NCBI GenBank assembly: GCA_947488765.1
Contig: CANLAE010000005.1
Location: 87,120 to 151,119 of the forward strand
From: Chitinophagaceae bacterium
GTDB taxonomy: Bacteria; Bacteroidota; Bacteroidia; Chitinophagales; Chitinophagaceae
Direction: 5' to 3'
Length of the DNA stretch: 64,000 nt
In this document: positions 45,646 to 55,488 of the stretch, piece by piece
Layout of the letters: every line of letters begins with the position of its first letter
How positions within the stretch are numbered: position 1 is the first letter of the stretch
Program-made: the position numbers and the translations under genes
Notes under the pieces: model-generated
The model's input: only the letters and a program-made list of their open reading frames with translations
What the model was told of the DNA's origin: nothing
Database searches by the model: none

Positions 45646-47232
45646 ATGAAGTACGAAAAAGAGATTAATAGAAGAAGAACATTTGCCATCATATCTCACC
45701 CCGATGCCGGTAAAACAACCTTAACAGAAAAATTGTTGTTGTTTGGTGGTGCCATACAAACAGCCGGAGCTGTAAAAAGCAACAAAATTAAGAAACACGC
45801 TACGAGCGATTTCATGGAAATTGAAAGACAAAGGGGAATTTCCGTAGCAACATCGGTAATGACTTTTGAATACAAGAATTACCTCATAAATTTATTGGAT
45901 ACACCGGGCCACAAAGACTTTGCTGAAGATACGTACAGAACATTAACTGCAGTAGATAGTGTAATACTAGTAATCGATAGTGTGAATGGGGTAGAAGATC
46001 AAACAAGAAGATTGGTAGAAGTTTGCCGAATGAGAGATACGCCTATTATTGTATTTGTAAATAAAATGGACAGGGACGGAAAAAATCGATTTGATTTATT
46101 GGAAGAAGTAGAAAATGAATTAAAAATAGCTTTACACCCCATGACTTGGCCCATCAATAGTGGTAAAGATTTCAAGGGTGTTTATAATTTACACAATAAA
46201 AGTTTGTGTTTATTTACTGCAAGTACCAAAGCAGATGGAGAAGATACAATTGCAATTGATGATTTATCCAATACAATTTTAGATAATAAAATTGGCGAAA
46301 GAGATGCTGCACATTTGAGAGAAGATGTTGAATTGTTGGATGGTGTTTATGGACAATTGAATGTTGCCGATTATTTAGCAGGCAAAATTTCACCAGTATT
46401 TTTTGGAAGTGCGGTTAATAATTTTGGTGTTCAGGAAATGCTAGACACTTTTGTTCAGGTTGCCCCAAAACCATTAAGCCGCCTAACGAGCGAAAGAATA
46501 GTAACTCCTGAAGAAGATAAATTCAGTGGATTTATTTTTAAAATTCATGCCAATTTAGATCCAAAGCATAGAGATAGAATTGCTTTTATGCGTGTTTGCA
46601 GTGGCAAATTTGAACGCAATAAATATTACCACCACGTTCGTATCAATAAAGATGTTCGTTTCAGCAATCCTTATTCATTTTTGGCCCGTAGTAAAGATGT
46701 AATTGAAGATGCTTTTCCGGGTGATGTGATTGGCTTATTTGATACTGGTAATTTTAAAATAGGAGATACATTAACCGAAGGTGAAGATTTTTTTTATACA
46801 GGAATCCCTACTTTTTCACCTGAAATTTTTAAAGAATTGGTTAATAAGGATCCTATGAAAACCAAGCAGTTAGAAAAAGGAGTTCAGCAATTAACGGATG
46901 AAGGTGTTGCACAATTGTTTACCCAGTTTGGTGGCAACCGAAAAATTATTGGTTGTGTAGGAGAGTTGCAGTTTGAGGTAATTCAATACCGTTTATTGCA
47001 TGAATACAGCGCAGCTTGTGAGTTTAGATCATTGCCTTATTACAAAGCATGTTGGTTGACAAGTAAAGACAATAAAAAATTAGAAGAGTTTTTGCGTTTC
47101 AAACAACAAAACAGTGGTGAAGACAAAGATGGTAATCCTGTTTATTTGGCCCAAAGCGAATGGTTTTTAAATACAGAAATCAATAATAATCCCGATATTC
47201 AATTTCATTTTAGCAATGAAGTGAATAAATAA
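45646..47232 (+). CDS. prfC: Peptide chain release factor 3
   Basis: This 528-residue translational GTPase removes RF1/RF2 after termination. G1 is [15 protein letters not shown], switch I includes [13 protein letters not shown]3 is [14 protein letters not shown] and G4 is VNKMDRDG. The RF3-specific long G-domain insertion and the C-terminal EF-G-like domain ([16 protein letters not shown]) are present. Length fits the family (529 in E. coli). rimO follows after 44 bases. Confidence 0.95.
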   Translation: MKYEKEINRRRTFAIISHPDAGKTTLTEKLLLFGGAIQTAGAVKSNKIKKHATSDFMEIERQRGISVATSVMTFEYKNYLINLLDTPGHKDFAEDTYRTLTAVDSVILVIDSVNGVEDQTRRLVEVCRMRDTPIIVFVNKMDRDGKNRFDLLEEVENELKIALHPMTWPINSGKDFKGVYNLHNKSLCLFTASTKADGEDTIAIDDLSNTILDNKIGERDAAHLREDVELLDGVYGQLNVADYLAGKISPVFFGSAVNNFGVQEMLDTFVQVAPKPLSRLTSERIVTPEEDKFSGFIFKIHANLDPKHRDRIAFMRVCSGKFERNKYYHHVRINKDVRFSNPYSFLARSKDVIEDAFPGDVIGLFDTGNFKIGDTLTEGEDFFYTGIPTFSPEIFKELVNKDPMKTKQLEKGVQQLTDEGVAQLFTQFGGNRKIIGCVGELQFEVIQYRLLHEYSAACEFRSLPYYKACWLTSKDNKKLEEFLRFKQQNSGEDKDGNPVYLAQSEWFLNTEINNNPDIQFHFSNEVNK

Positions 47233-47276
47233 TTGCTTCAAATATTGAGGTAATTCGTTTTTAATTAAATACTAAT

Positions 47277-48584
47277 ATGAAGGTACGTTCCTTAAAACAA
47301 GATAAAGTAAACATCATCACACTGGGTTGTAGTAAAAACTTAGTCGACAGTGAAGTACTCAGTGGCCAATTATTGGCAAATGATATTGATGTGGTGCATG
47401 AAAATAAAAAATTGGATCACAACATTGTGGTGGTGAATACTTGTGGCTTTATAGATAAAGCAAAAGAAGAAAGTATTAATACAATTTTGGATCAGCTAGA
47501 ATTGAAGCGTAGAGGCAAGTTGGATAAAGTGTATGTAACCGGTTGTTTGAGTGAAAGATACAGAGAAGATTTAGCAAATGAAATTAGCGAAGTTGATGCA
47601 TGGTTTGGAACATTGGAATTACCAATGATACTCAAACAATTTAATGCAGATTACAAAACAGAATTACTAGGGGAGCGGTTGTTAAGTACCCCAAAACATT
47701 ATGCATACATGAAAATTAGCGAAGGTTGTAACAGAACCTGTAGCTTCTGTGCCATTCCTTTAATGCGAGGTAAACATGTCAGCAAATCAATTGAAGATTT
47801 AGTACGTGAAGCAGAAAGCCTTGTTCAAAAGGGAGTGAAGGAAGTGATGTTGATTGCTCAGGAATTAACTTATTACGGTTTGGACATTTACAAAAAAAGA
47901 GAATTACCCAAATTATTACATGCTTTAGCCGATGTAAAAGGGTTGGAGTGGATTAGGTTGCATTATGCTTATCCATCAAAATTTCCAATGGAGATATTAG
48001 ATGCCATGAAATCAAGGGAAAATATCTGTAATTACTTGGATATGCCCTTGCAACATGCAAGCAATAACATGCTAAAGGCAATGAAAAGAAATATTACAAG
48101 AGAAGAAATGAACGATTTGATTTATCAAATACGTGATGTTATTCCGGATATTTGTTTGCGCACCACTTTAATTGCCGGCTTTCCTGGTGAAACCGAAGCA
48201 GATGTTGAGGAATTGAAACAATTTTTACAATTGCATCGTTTTGACAGAGTTGGTACATTTACTTATAGCCATGAAGAAAATACAAGTGCCCATAAATTGA
48301 AAGATACATTAACCCAAGAAGAGAAAGAAGGCAGAGCACAAGAAATCATGGAAGTACAACAAGAAATCAGTCTTGAAAAAAACCAGGAGAAGGTTGGTAA
48401 AACATTTAAAGTGCTTGTTGATAAAAAAGAAGCTGGAAGATATTTGGGCAGAACAGAATTTGATAGCGTTGAAGTAGATAATGAAGTGGTTATTCAATCA
48501 ACTAAAAAACTAATTATTGGTGATTTTGTAAATGTAAAAATTACCAAAGCATACGATTATGATATTGAAGGAGAAGTGGTGTAA
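47277..48584 (+). CDS. rimO: Ribosomal protein S12 methylthiotransferase
   Basis: This 435-residue radical-SAM enzyme modifies an Asp of ribosomal protein S12. N-terminal cluster cysteines are in TLGCSKNLVDSEV, NTCGFIDKAKEES and TGCLSERY. The radical-SAM motif is SEGCNRTCSFCAIPLMRG. CSKNLVDSE and NTCGFI-AKEES distinguish RimO from the paralogous MiaB in this window (30561-31982). A TRAM domain ends the protein. Confidence 0.95.
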   Translation: MKVRSLKQDKVNIITLGCSKNLVDSEVLSGQLLANDIDVVHENKKLDHNIVVVNTCGFIDKAKEESINTILDQLELKRRGKLDKVYVTGCLSERYREDLANEISEVDAWFGTLELPMILKQFNADYKTELLGERLLSTPKHYAYMKISEGCNRTCSFCAIPLMRGKHVSKSIEDLVREAESLVQKGVKEVMLIAQELTYYGLDIYKKRELPKLLHALADVKGLEWIRLHYAYPSKFPMEILDAMKSRENICNYLDMPLQHASNNMLKAMKRNITREEMNDLIYQIRDVIPDICLRTTLIAGFPGETEADVEELKQFLQLHRFDRVGTFTYSHEENTSAHKLKDTLTQEEKEGRAQEIMEVQQEISLEKNQEKVGKTFKVLVDKKEAGRYLGRTEFDSVEVDNEVVIQSTKKLIIGDFVNVKITKAYDYDIEGEVV

Positions 48585-48647
48585 GTCAAATATTATAATT
48601 TAGTTCAAAAATTAAATAAGCATATTTAAAATAAATTAATCAATACA

Positions 48648-50240
48648 ATGGAAAATAGTTGCACCTATATACCCTACAAGGAGACCGGCTATTTTTCTAA
48701 AATTGTAACTGATTATTTAGATCATGCAGAAAAGCTCAAACCGTTTTACCAACATTCTCCAAATATTGAAGGGATTAAAAATGCAATAACTGCACGTAAA
48801 AACTTCAATACCGATAGAAATACACTTGTTGAAGCATTAAGAAATCAATATTGCAATATTCAACTAAATCAGACACAGAAAACCAATTTGGATTTGTTGT
48901 TAAATGAAAATACGTTTACCATCACTACAGCACATCAGCCAAATATTTTTACGGGACCATTGTACTTTATATATAAAATTGTACATGCCATAAAACTTGC
49001 TGCCGATTTAAAATTACAACTACCGGAATACAACTTTGTGCCAGTTTATTACATGGGAAGTGAAGATGCTGATTTGGAAGAATTGGGGCAAATCACATTA
49101 GACGGAAAAAAAATAAACTGGAAAACCAACCAAACTGGTGCAGTAGGCAGGATGGTAGTTGATGATAATTTAGTAAAAATAATTGATGAAATAAAAGGAC
49201 AAATAGCTGTAAACGAATATGGTACAGAACTTTGTGAATTATTTTACCGAATATATTCGCCCGGCAAAACGATCCAAAAAGCAACCTTAGAACTTGTTAA
49301 CGAATTATTTTCAAAATATGGATTAATTGTACTAATTCCAGATAATAAAGCTTTAAAGTCCTTATTTACTCCGATTATTAAAAAGGAAATTTGTGATCAA
49401 TTTTCCAGCAAAATACTTCAAAATACAATAATTGAATTAGATAAAAATTACAAAGTACAAGCCAAAGGAAGAGAAATTAATTTATTTTATTTAAAAGATA
49501 ACTATAGAGAACATATTGAAATTCAAGAAGATAAGTTTTTTATTCATGGTTTAAATTTAAGTTTCACCTTAAATGAAATACTTGAAGAAATTGAAGAATA
49601 TCCTGAAAGATTTAGTCCAAATGTGATATTAAGAGGAGCGTTCCAGGAATTAATCTTACCCAATATCTCTTTCATTGGAGGTGGTGGAGAATTGGCTTAT
49701 TGGTTAGAACTCAAAAATATATTTGTTACAACTGGAATTCCTTATCCTGTATTATTGCTTCGTAACTCTTTCTTAATGATTAATATTAAATCTAAGTTAT
49801 TGATTAACAATTTGAATATAAGGATTACTGATATATTTAAATCAAATTATGAATTATTGAATCACTTAGTTAAAATTCATTCTGAAAATCAATTAAGTTT
49901 AGATCAACCAATAACAAATTTTAAAACTGAATTTGAGCAAATCAAGTCAATCGTTTCAAAAGTGGATTGCACTTTAGTCGATCATGTAGCTGCCTTAGAG
50001 CAAAATTTAAATACTAATTTAGCAGCGTTAGAAAAAAAAATACTTAAAGCTGAAAAACGAAAATTTAAAGAACAACAAAATCAAATTGATAAATTAAAAT
50101 CTATTTTATTTCCAAATGAAAATTTACAGGAAAGGGTAGAAAACTTTTCACTTTTATATTCTTCAATGGGGAATAAGCTTATAGACACTCTATATACCAA
50201 CTCAAAAGGATTAGATCAATTATTTACTGTAATTAATTAG
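48648..50240 (+). CDS. bshC: Bacillithiol biosynthesis cysteine-adding enzyme BshC
   Basis: This 530-residue protein has the BshC pattern: TTAHQPNIFTGPLYFIYKI (about 91-109), YYMGSEDADLEELGQI, then SPNVILRGAFQELILPNISF with GGGGELAYWLELK. A C-terminal coiled-coil is rich in Lys/Glu (LEKKILKAEKRKFKEQQNQI). It should add cysteine to GlcN-malate, completing the low-molecular-weight thiol bacillithiol. bshA and bshB are not in the window. Sixty-three bases separate it from rimO. Confidence 0.92.
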   Translation: MENSCTYIPYKETGYFSKIVTDYLDHAEKLKPFYQHSPNIEGIKNAITARKNFNTDRNTLVEALRNQYCNIQLNQTQKTNLDLLLNENTFTITTAHQPNIFTGPLYFIYKIVHAIKLAADLKLQLPEYNFVPVYYMGSEDADLEELGQITLDGKKINWKTNQTGAVGRMVVDDNLVKIIDEIKGQIAVNEYGTELCELFYRIYSPGKTIQKATLELVNELFSKYGLIVLIPDNKALKSLFTPIIKKEICDQFSSKILQNTIIELDKNYKVQAKGREINLFYLKDNYREHIEIQEDKFFIHGLNLSFTLNEILEEIEEYPERFSPNVILRGAFQELILPNISFIGGGGELAYWLELKNIFVTTGIPYPVLLLRNSFLMINIKSKLLINNLNIRITDIFKSNYELLNHLVKIHSENQLSLDQPITNFKTEFEQIKSIVSKVDCTLVDHVAALEQNLNTNLAALEKKILKAEKRKFKEQQNQIDKLKSILFPNENLQERVENFSLLYSSMGNKLIDTLYTNSKGLDQLFTVIN

Positions 50241-50293
50241 GATTAAACAAACAATCAACTTAACATAATATTAATTATAGGATAGTTGTACAG

Positions 50294-51964
50294 TTAAAAA
50301 CTATAGTTGGTGCTGAAACTAAATCCTGTAGATGCTGGAACTAATCTGCAAACTCCACCAACACAAATTAATCCTTCACGTTGTCTGCCATAGGAAGTCA
50401 TAAATCTGAATGACCCTTTGGTAAATGCACCGCCGGCATTGTAATAATGAATTTGTTTGTACTCATTTCCGTAGTTGTATAAATCAGCCAGGAAGAAAGT
50501 AAATTTTGGAGCAATATTATATTCAGCCGTAACAGCTGCCCAATTTCCTTTGCCATCTTTAACCCACATATGCTGCAAGTCTAATTTGATTGATTGTGCA
50601 TTTTTAAATTTATAAATTCCTTCCGTAATGAAAATATTGGCATTTAATTTTTCGCTGCCATATCCTTCAATCACTTTTTGGTTGTAAAGTATTGAAATGA
50701 ATGTAAAATTCATCTTTAATTTTTTACTCATATTTTTCTTTAGTTCAATATTAAAATCCTGATAATTAACATTACCAACTCCTAAATTGGAAATATTAGT
50801 TGTATTTATATCTGTTCCGTCATATTTCAAACCAAAATAGTTTGAAAAGTTGATTTCTAATTTAGTCCCATATTTACCTCCCCATTTCGAATTTTTTGGG
50901 AAATTTTGATACCATTCTAATTGCCCTCCAACTTCACCTGCAGAATTTAAAATATTACCTGGTAAGAAAGAAAATTTTACTTGGGGATTGTAAACATAAA
51001 TATTAGCAAGGCTATAATGGTGTTGCTTGGTTAATGCGGGAATATAATTTAGTAAGAGTTGATTAATTCCAGCCTTACGATCTGTTCTTGATGAAAAATT
51101 ATTTACTTTTCTAAGGTTTGCGGTAAATCCAGAATTATTTTTAGTGTATGTACCATTTATCTGTAGTACATCCCCAGTAAAAAATCTGTCAGAGTTGATA
51201 ATATTTCCCTGATCGTTGATATTGCCTTCTTTTGTCTTAAAAGCATATTCTGCACTTAAAGAAAAATTTGTGCTGTTATAACTAGTTGATAAAGATAGAA
51301 AATGAACTGTTTCCGGAAAATCTTTGATTAAACCATTGTAAGATTCTTGCTTTCCTACATAACTTAAACCTGTTATAATATGTTGATTTTCAATTAATTT
51401 AAGTAATTTATCTAATTTTAAATTGAAATTTGCTCCCCATAAATTTCCGTCACCTGTTGCAAAGGCATTTCGCTTTTTGCCATACACCAATTTTATTTCA
51501 ACATTGTCACTTGGGGTTAAAGTTAGCCTACCACCATAAATAGCGTTATTGATTCCAATTTGTCTATCTTCCCAAGATCTCAGTAACAACCCATTACCAA
51601 ATTGCTCATAAAAATGGCCTAAAGTAATACTGTATTTTTTTCGTTGAAAACCTATGTAATAATTCGTAAAACCATTTCCTTTCAGATTTTCGGAATAACC
51701 AAGCAAGGCATTAGGGCTGTAGCCTTCGTATTGAAACCCTGCAGTAAATCCTTGGTTGGAATAATCAACCTTCAAGTAATTATTACTTCTAAAACGGTCA
51801 TCTGGAGCAACAAATCCTAAAGTTTCATCTTTTTGATTATAGTATTGTGCATTTGATTCAAAACCGCCTGTTAATTTTCCGTATCTGTTTTTTTTAATCT
51901 GTGCATTAGTTGTGGCAGATATCAATAAAGCCGTAACTAAAAATATTTTTAGTAAATTTTTCAT
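50294..51964 (-). CDS. DUF6029 family protein (probable outer-membrane beta-barrel)
   Basis: This 556-residue protein has a signal peptide (MKNLLKIFLVTALLISATTNAQ). The body is a long series of alternating strands rich in Tyr, Asn and Gly, for example FTAGFQYEGYSPNALLGY and YYIGFQRKKYSITLGHFYEQ. It ends in a strand FSFSTNYSF with a terminal Phe, as in barrel proteins recognised by BAM. This matches DUF6029 proteins of Bacteroidota. It follows the TlpA-type gene by 22 bases on the same strand, so the two are probably one unit. Confidence 0.82.
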   Translation of the reverse strand: MKNLLKIFLVTALLISATTNAQIKKNRYGKLTGGFESNAQYYNQKDETLGFVAPDDRFRSNNYLKVDYSNQGFTAGFQYEGYSPNALLGYSENLKGNGFTNYYIGFQRKKYSITLGHFYEQFGNGLLLRSWEDRQIGINNAIYGGRLTLTPSDNVEIKLVYGKKRNAFATGDGNLWGANFNLKLDKLLKLIENQHIITGLSYVGKQESYNGLIKDFPETVHFLSLSTSYNSTNFSLSAEYAFKTKEGNINDQGNIINSDRFFTGDVLQINGTYTKNNSGFTANLRKVNNFSSRTDRKAGINQLLLNYIPALTKQHHYSLANIYVYNPQVKFSFLPGNILNSAGEVGGQLEWYQNFPKNSKWGGKYGTKLEINFSNYFGLKYDGTDINTTNISNLGVGNVNYQDFNIELKKNMSKKLKMNFTFISILYNQKVIEGYGSEKLNANIFITEGIYKFKNAQSIKLDLQHMWVKDGKGNWAAVTAEYNIAPKFTFFLADLYNYGNEYKQIHYYNAGGAFTKGSFRFMTSYGRQREGLICVGGVCRLVPASTGFSFSTNYSF

Positions 51965-51986
51965 ATAAACTATGTAATTTTTTTAT

Positions 51987-52466
51987 TTATTGAATAGCTG
52001 CTTTGATTTTTTGATACATCAACAGTTCGCTACCGGGAGTATAACCACTGTGTTCATAAATCAACTTGCCTTTGTAATAAGCAACTACATACGGAACATT
52101 AGCAATATTTAAAGCTCTTTTCAAATCTTGATTCGGATCAAATAATATCTGATACTGCCACCCCTTCCCTTTTGCTAATGCACTTGCTTTACCTTGTGAT
52201 CTTGTATCATCAATTGCTATTGCATATAAGGTAACTTTAGATTCCTTTTGCCAATCTTCATACACTTCATGAATACTTTCTAGTTCCTGAATACAGGGTG
52301 CACACCAGGTTGCCCAAAAAGAAAAAATTACCGGTTCATTTTTATTGATAACCTCATTTAAGGAAACTAGCTTACCCGAACTGTTTTTTAATATTGGAAA
52401 ATTAGTTTGTGCAAATGTAATTTGAGCAGTTATGATTATTGAAAATACAACAGATAATGTTTTCAA
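51987..52466 (-). CDS. TlpA-type thioredoxin-fold protein, non-ATG start
   Basis: This exported thiol-disulfide protein has the redox motif WATWCAPCIQE (C55 and C58 from the chosen start), followed by a TlpA/ResA-like fold including VTLYAIAIDD and the cis-Pro strand NVPYVVAYYKGK. No ATG exists upstream of the mature domain. A TTG at 52466 gives a perfect signal peptide (MKTLSVVFSIIITAQITFAQ). A GTG at 52541 would add 25 basic residues and leave only 13 bases to the divergent gene. I prefer the TTG, which leaves 88 bases for divergent promoters. Partner genes are DUF6029 downstream and the divergent Omp28-like lipoprotein. Confidence 0.8.
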   Translation of the reverse strand: MKTLSVVFSIIITAQITFAQTNFPILKNSSGKLVSLNEVINKNEPVIFSFWATWCAPCIQELESIHEVYEDWQKESKVTLYAIAIDDTRSQGKASALAKGKGWQYQILFDPNQDLKRALNIANVPYVVAYYKGKLIYEHSGYTPGSELLMYQKIKAAIQ

Positions 52467-52554
52467 AGTATTGTTTTTATTGATTTCAAATGTAGTAGTA
52501 AATTTTTCTTTTTTTATAATCTCAATAATCTTTATTTTCACAAAAATTTATTAA

Positions 52555-53649
52555 ATGAAAAAAATATTGAAATCTTTAGCCTACTTAATGGCATTTGCAG
52601 TTACGTTTTCATCTTGCTCTAAAAGCACAGATACAGGTACTCCAACTTCTTCAAGTATTACAATAACATTAAACAAACAAACAATCAGTGCAGATGGATT
52701 TGACGAAGCAACTGTTACTGTAAAAGATGAGTCTGGTGCTGATGTAACAGCTAATTCATCTATTATTGTTAATGGTAGTATCATTTCAGGAAACAAAATT
52801 TCTGTAAATTTCGGTACAACTGGAACTAGTTATGAAGTTTATGCAGCAAAAAATAACGCAATCAGCAATAAACTCACTTTGAACTTTACAAACCCTGGTC
52901 CTTCAAAATATTCAACCAAAGTTTTAGTTGAAGATTGCACTGGTGCTTGGTGCGGTTGGTGCCCTCGTTTAGCTTATAAGTTTGATAATTTTATGGTTAA
53001 TAATAGCAGAATTTTTATGGTTGGTGTTCATAATGGAGACACCTATGCTTTATCTTCTGTTGAATCGTCTTTAAGAGCAAAATTTGGAGTTAACTCTTTC
53101 CCTTCAGGTATTGTAAACAGATCTAGAACTTTTAATGATAATGGAAACATCAGTAGCTTGGCTGATAGCACTGATTTAGGTACTTATTTACGTACAAGAA
53201 TGGTAACAGGACTAGCTATCAACACTACAATTTCTGGCAATACATTAAACGTTACTACTAAAGTTGGTTTTGATGGGAATGTTTCTCAAAGTTTAAAACT
53301 AGTTGTAATGTTGGTACAAGACAATATCGTATTGGCTCAAACCAATTATTACAACGCCAACAATTCTTATCCTGGAAATCCATATTATAGCTCTGGAAAT
53401 CCTGTTACTAATTTCGTACATAAAAATGTGTTGCGTAGTACACCTACCGGTATTTTGGGTGCGGATATTACTGGTGCTTCACAAACTAAGAATGGTGAAT
53501 ACACAGCTTCGCATGCAATTAATATTACTGGCTTACCTTCTGCAAACTTGAAAGTAGTTGCCTTTGTTGTATTTGCAGACGGACAAACCAAATCTGGTAT
53601 TTTAAATGCTCAATGGGTTGCAGCTGGACAAAACAAAGCATACGACTAA
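52555..53649 (+). CDS. Omp28-related lipoprotein with CGWC thioredoxin-like motif
   Basis: This 364-residue lipoprotein has a lipobox TFSSC with C21 lipidated. It has an Ig/BIG-like N-terminal domain (about 33-115, ITITLNKQTISADGFDEATV). An Omp28-type thioredoxin-like domain follows, with KVLVEDCTGAWCGWCPRLAY (C133 and C136) and SFPSGIVNRS. The C-terminal third has beta-rich Omp28 features (LVVMLVQDNIVLAQTNYYN, VVAFVVFADGQTKSGILNAQ). It is probably on the outer membrane or cell surface, with a redox or disulfide-linked role. It is divergent from the TlpA-type gene and ended by the hairpin at 53671-53702. Confidence 0.88.
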   Translation: MKKILKSLAYLMAFAVTFSSCSKSTDTGTPTSSSITITLNKQTISADGFDEATVTVKDESGADVTANSSIIVNGSIISGNKISVNFGTTGTSYEVYAAKNNAISNKLTLNFTNPGPSKYSTKVLVEDCTGAWCGWCPRLAYKFDNFMVNNSRIFMVGVHNGDTYALSSVESSLRAKFGVNSFPSGIVNRSRTFNDNGNISSLADSTDLGTYLRTRMVTGLAINTTISGNTLNVTTKVGFDGNVSQSLKLVVMLVQDNIVLAQTNYYNANNSYPGNPYYSSGNPVTNFVHKNVLRSTPTGILGADITGASQTKNGEYTASHAINITGLPSANLKVVAFVVFADGQTKSGILNAQWVAAGQNKAYD

Positions 53650-53670
53650 TTTTTCAATATAACTTTTTGA

Positions 53671-53702
53671 AAATCCCTTTGAACAAAATTTCAAAGGGAT
53701 TT
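53671..53702 (+). terminator. Rho-independent terminator of the Omp28-like gene
   Basis: A perfect 13-bp stem (AAATCCCTTTGAA / TTCAAAGGGATTT) with a 6-base loop is followed by TTT. Confidence 0.88.
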
Positions 53703-53738
53703 TTTATTAAGAACTTTATTTTACCACTACTCCTCTCC

Positions 53739-53746
53739 TATATTTG
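53739..53746 (+). promoter_or_regulatory. Putative -7 promoter box (TATATTTG) directly before the GT2 gene
   Basis: This is an exact TAnnTTTG match only 4 bases before the ATG at 53751. If used, transcription would begin at or near the start codon, giving a leaderless or nearly leaderless mRNA. Confidence 0.4.
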
Positions 53747-53750
53747 TTAT

Positions 53751-54668
53751 ATGAAGCCAATTAGTTTCATCATTATTACATACAACCGTGCTGCAGATAC
53801 TTTAGAACTACTGCAAAATATTAGCAGTCTGAACAATTCATCTACTTTGTTACAAGATATAATTATTGTAAATAATGCCTCTACAGAAAACTATGATACT
53901 GTAAAAAATTATATTTCCGAAAAAATAACTTTTCCATTTCAATATATCGATGCGCCAAGCAATCTTGGTGTAACCAAAGGCAGAAACTTTGCACTTCAAT
54001 TTGCTAAAGGTGAAATTTGTATTTTTTTAGATGATGATGCAATTCTTGGCAACCCCGATGCACTGGAAAATGTAATTAAAAGCTTTGATAGCAAAGGAAT
54101 AGATGACAGAGAAGTGGCTATTGTTTCATTCAAAGTATTGTATTATTCTACTAAAGAATTTCAAAAAAATGCATTACCAAACAAGCAGTTTGATAAATAC
54201 CAATCAAAAGAAATTTTTTATACCTACTACTTTGCAGGTGGGGCTCATGCTATTAAAAGAAAAGTATTAAATGAAGTTGGCAACTTACCCGAAGATTTCT
54301 TTTATGGTATGGAAGAATACGATTTAAGCTACCGAATTTTAGACAATGGCTATTGCATCAAATACGATTCAAGCATTATTATGTTGCACAAAGAATCTCC
54401 TCTTGGACGCAAACCAAAATCTGAAAAGCTACGTATGATGTGGGTTAACAAGACAATTGTTGCTTACAAATATTTACCCAAGCCATTTTTTTATACCACT
54501 GCGATTATGTGGAGCATCCAATTTTTAAAAGAAACAAATTGTAACCTCAATAATTTTTTCAAAGGATGGAAAGCAATTTTTGCTATTCCTAAAACTCAGA
54601 AAAGAACCCGATTAAAAACTACTACACTTCAATATTTAAAGGAAGTTGAAGCAAGATTATGGTATTAA
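53751..54668 (+). CDS. Glycosyltransferase family 2
   Basis: This 305-residue GT-A enzyme begins MKPISFIIITYNRAADTLEL. It has the donor-binding LQDIIIVNNAS strand and FLDDDA, the DxD-type metal-binding motif (about 94-99). GMEEYDLSYRILDNGYCIKY is the acceptor/base ED-like region. It resembles rhamnosyl- or other glycan-building GT2 proteins; the acceptor is unknown. An upstream in-frame start at 53613 would overlap the Omp28-like gene and its terminator and is rejected. It is convergent with mqnA. Confidence 0.88.
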   Translation: MKPISFIIITYNRAADTLELLQNISSLNNSSTLLQDIIIVNNASTENYDTVKNYISEKITFPFQYIDAPSNLGVTKGRNFALQFAKGEICIFLDDDAILGNPDALENVIKSFDSKGIDDREVAIVSFKVLYYSTKEFQKNALPNKQFDKYQSKEIFYTYYFAGGAHAIKRKVLNEVGNLPEDFFYGMEEYDLSYRILDNGYCIKYDSSIIMLHKESPLGRKPKSEKLRMMWVNKTIVAYKYLPKPFFYTTAIMWSIQFLKETNCNLNNFFKGWKAIFAIPKTQKRTRLKTTTLQYLKEVEARLWY

Positions 54669-54700
54669 ATTTTAAAGTTTTTATTGCTGCAAGTCCTTCC

Positions 54701-55447
54701 CTATTGATTAGATTCTTTTAAATAATTCAAAAACGTATTCAATCCTTCTTGCTTTAAAGCATCAAAATTATAGCTGATATTTTGTGTGTAGTAAGTCATT
54801 AAATCATACAAAGGATAATCAATATTTGCAACAACATCGGCAATATGTTGTAAGCCAAAAGCATTGGCCTCATTGAATTTCAGCAAAAATGATTCATCAA
54901 TTTTTTTATTGGCAACCCAAGTGGCAAATACAAAAGGCAAACTGGTAAAATCTTTCCATGCAGCTGCCAAATCATATATAAAAGGTGAAATCAATCTTTG
55001 TTCAAAAGCCCTGTCTCCTATTACCACAGCAGCGGTTTTTCCGGAAATTTGATTGCGAAAATCTAATTCAGCATTTTTAAATACCACTTCCTTTTTCCAA
55101 AAGTGCTTCAACAAAATTTTACACAATTGTACACTTGTCCTACTTTGATAATCCAATATTACAGTTTCTATTTGCTCCATTGGCACTTCGCTAAATAAGC
55201 ATACACTTGCCACTTCATTTAAAGCACCAATACAGTAGTCAGAAACAATATGAAACGCTTTATTTTCCGGTATTACGGCCACCGGAATTAATCCAATATC
55301 AATTTCATTATTCAACAACATTGCAGCAATTCGTGCCGGAAAATCTTGTACCAATTCTATTGAATCAATAAATCCACTTTGCTCAAATCCATATAATAAT
55401 GGCTTTGTGTTTAAATAACTTACCGCACCTACTTTTATCTTATTCAA
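54701..55447 (-). CDS. mqnA: Chorismate dehydratase (menaquinone biosynthesis), TTG start
   Basis: This 248-residue periplasmic-binding-fold enzyme dehydrates chorismate to 3-enolpyruvylbenzoate, the first step of the futalosine pathway. KVGAVSYLNTKPLLYGF opens the protein as in MqnA. EIDIGLIPVAVIPE and AVVIGDRAFEQRL are further family motifs. The start codon is TTG at 55447. An in-frame TAA immediately precedes it and no other start lies before the conserved region, so TTG is the real start. Its substrate would come from the aro cluster at 39868-44346. Confidence 0.92.
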   Translation of the reverse strand: MNKIKVGAVSYLNTKPLLYGFEQSGFIDSIELVQDFPARIAAMLLNNEIDIGLIPVAVIPENKAFHIVSDYCIGALNEVASVCLFSEVPMEQIETVILDYQSRTSVQLCKILLKHFWKKEVVFKNAELDFRNQISGKTAAVVIGDRAFEQRLISPFIYDLAAAWKDFTSLPFVFATWVANKKIDESFLLKFNEANAFGLQHIADVVANIDYPLYDLMTYYTQNISYNFDALKQEGLNTFLNYLKESNQ

Positions 55448-55488
55448 TTAATATAAATTTGCACACAAAGAAAACATTTTTTGGGTAA

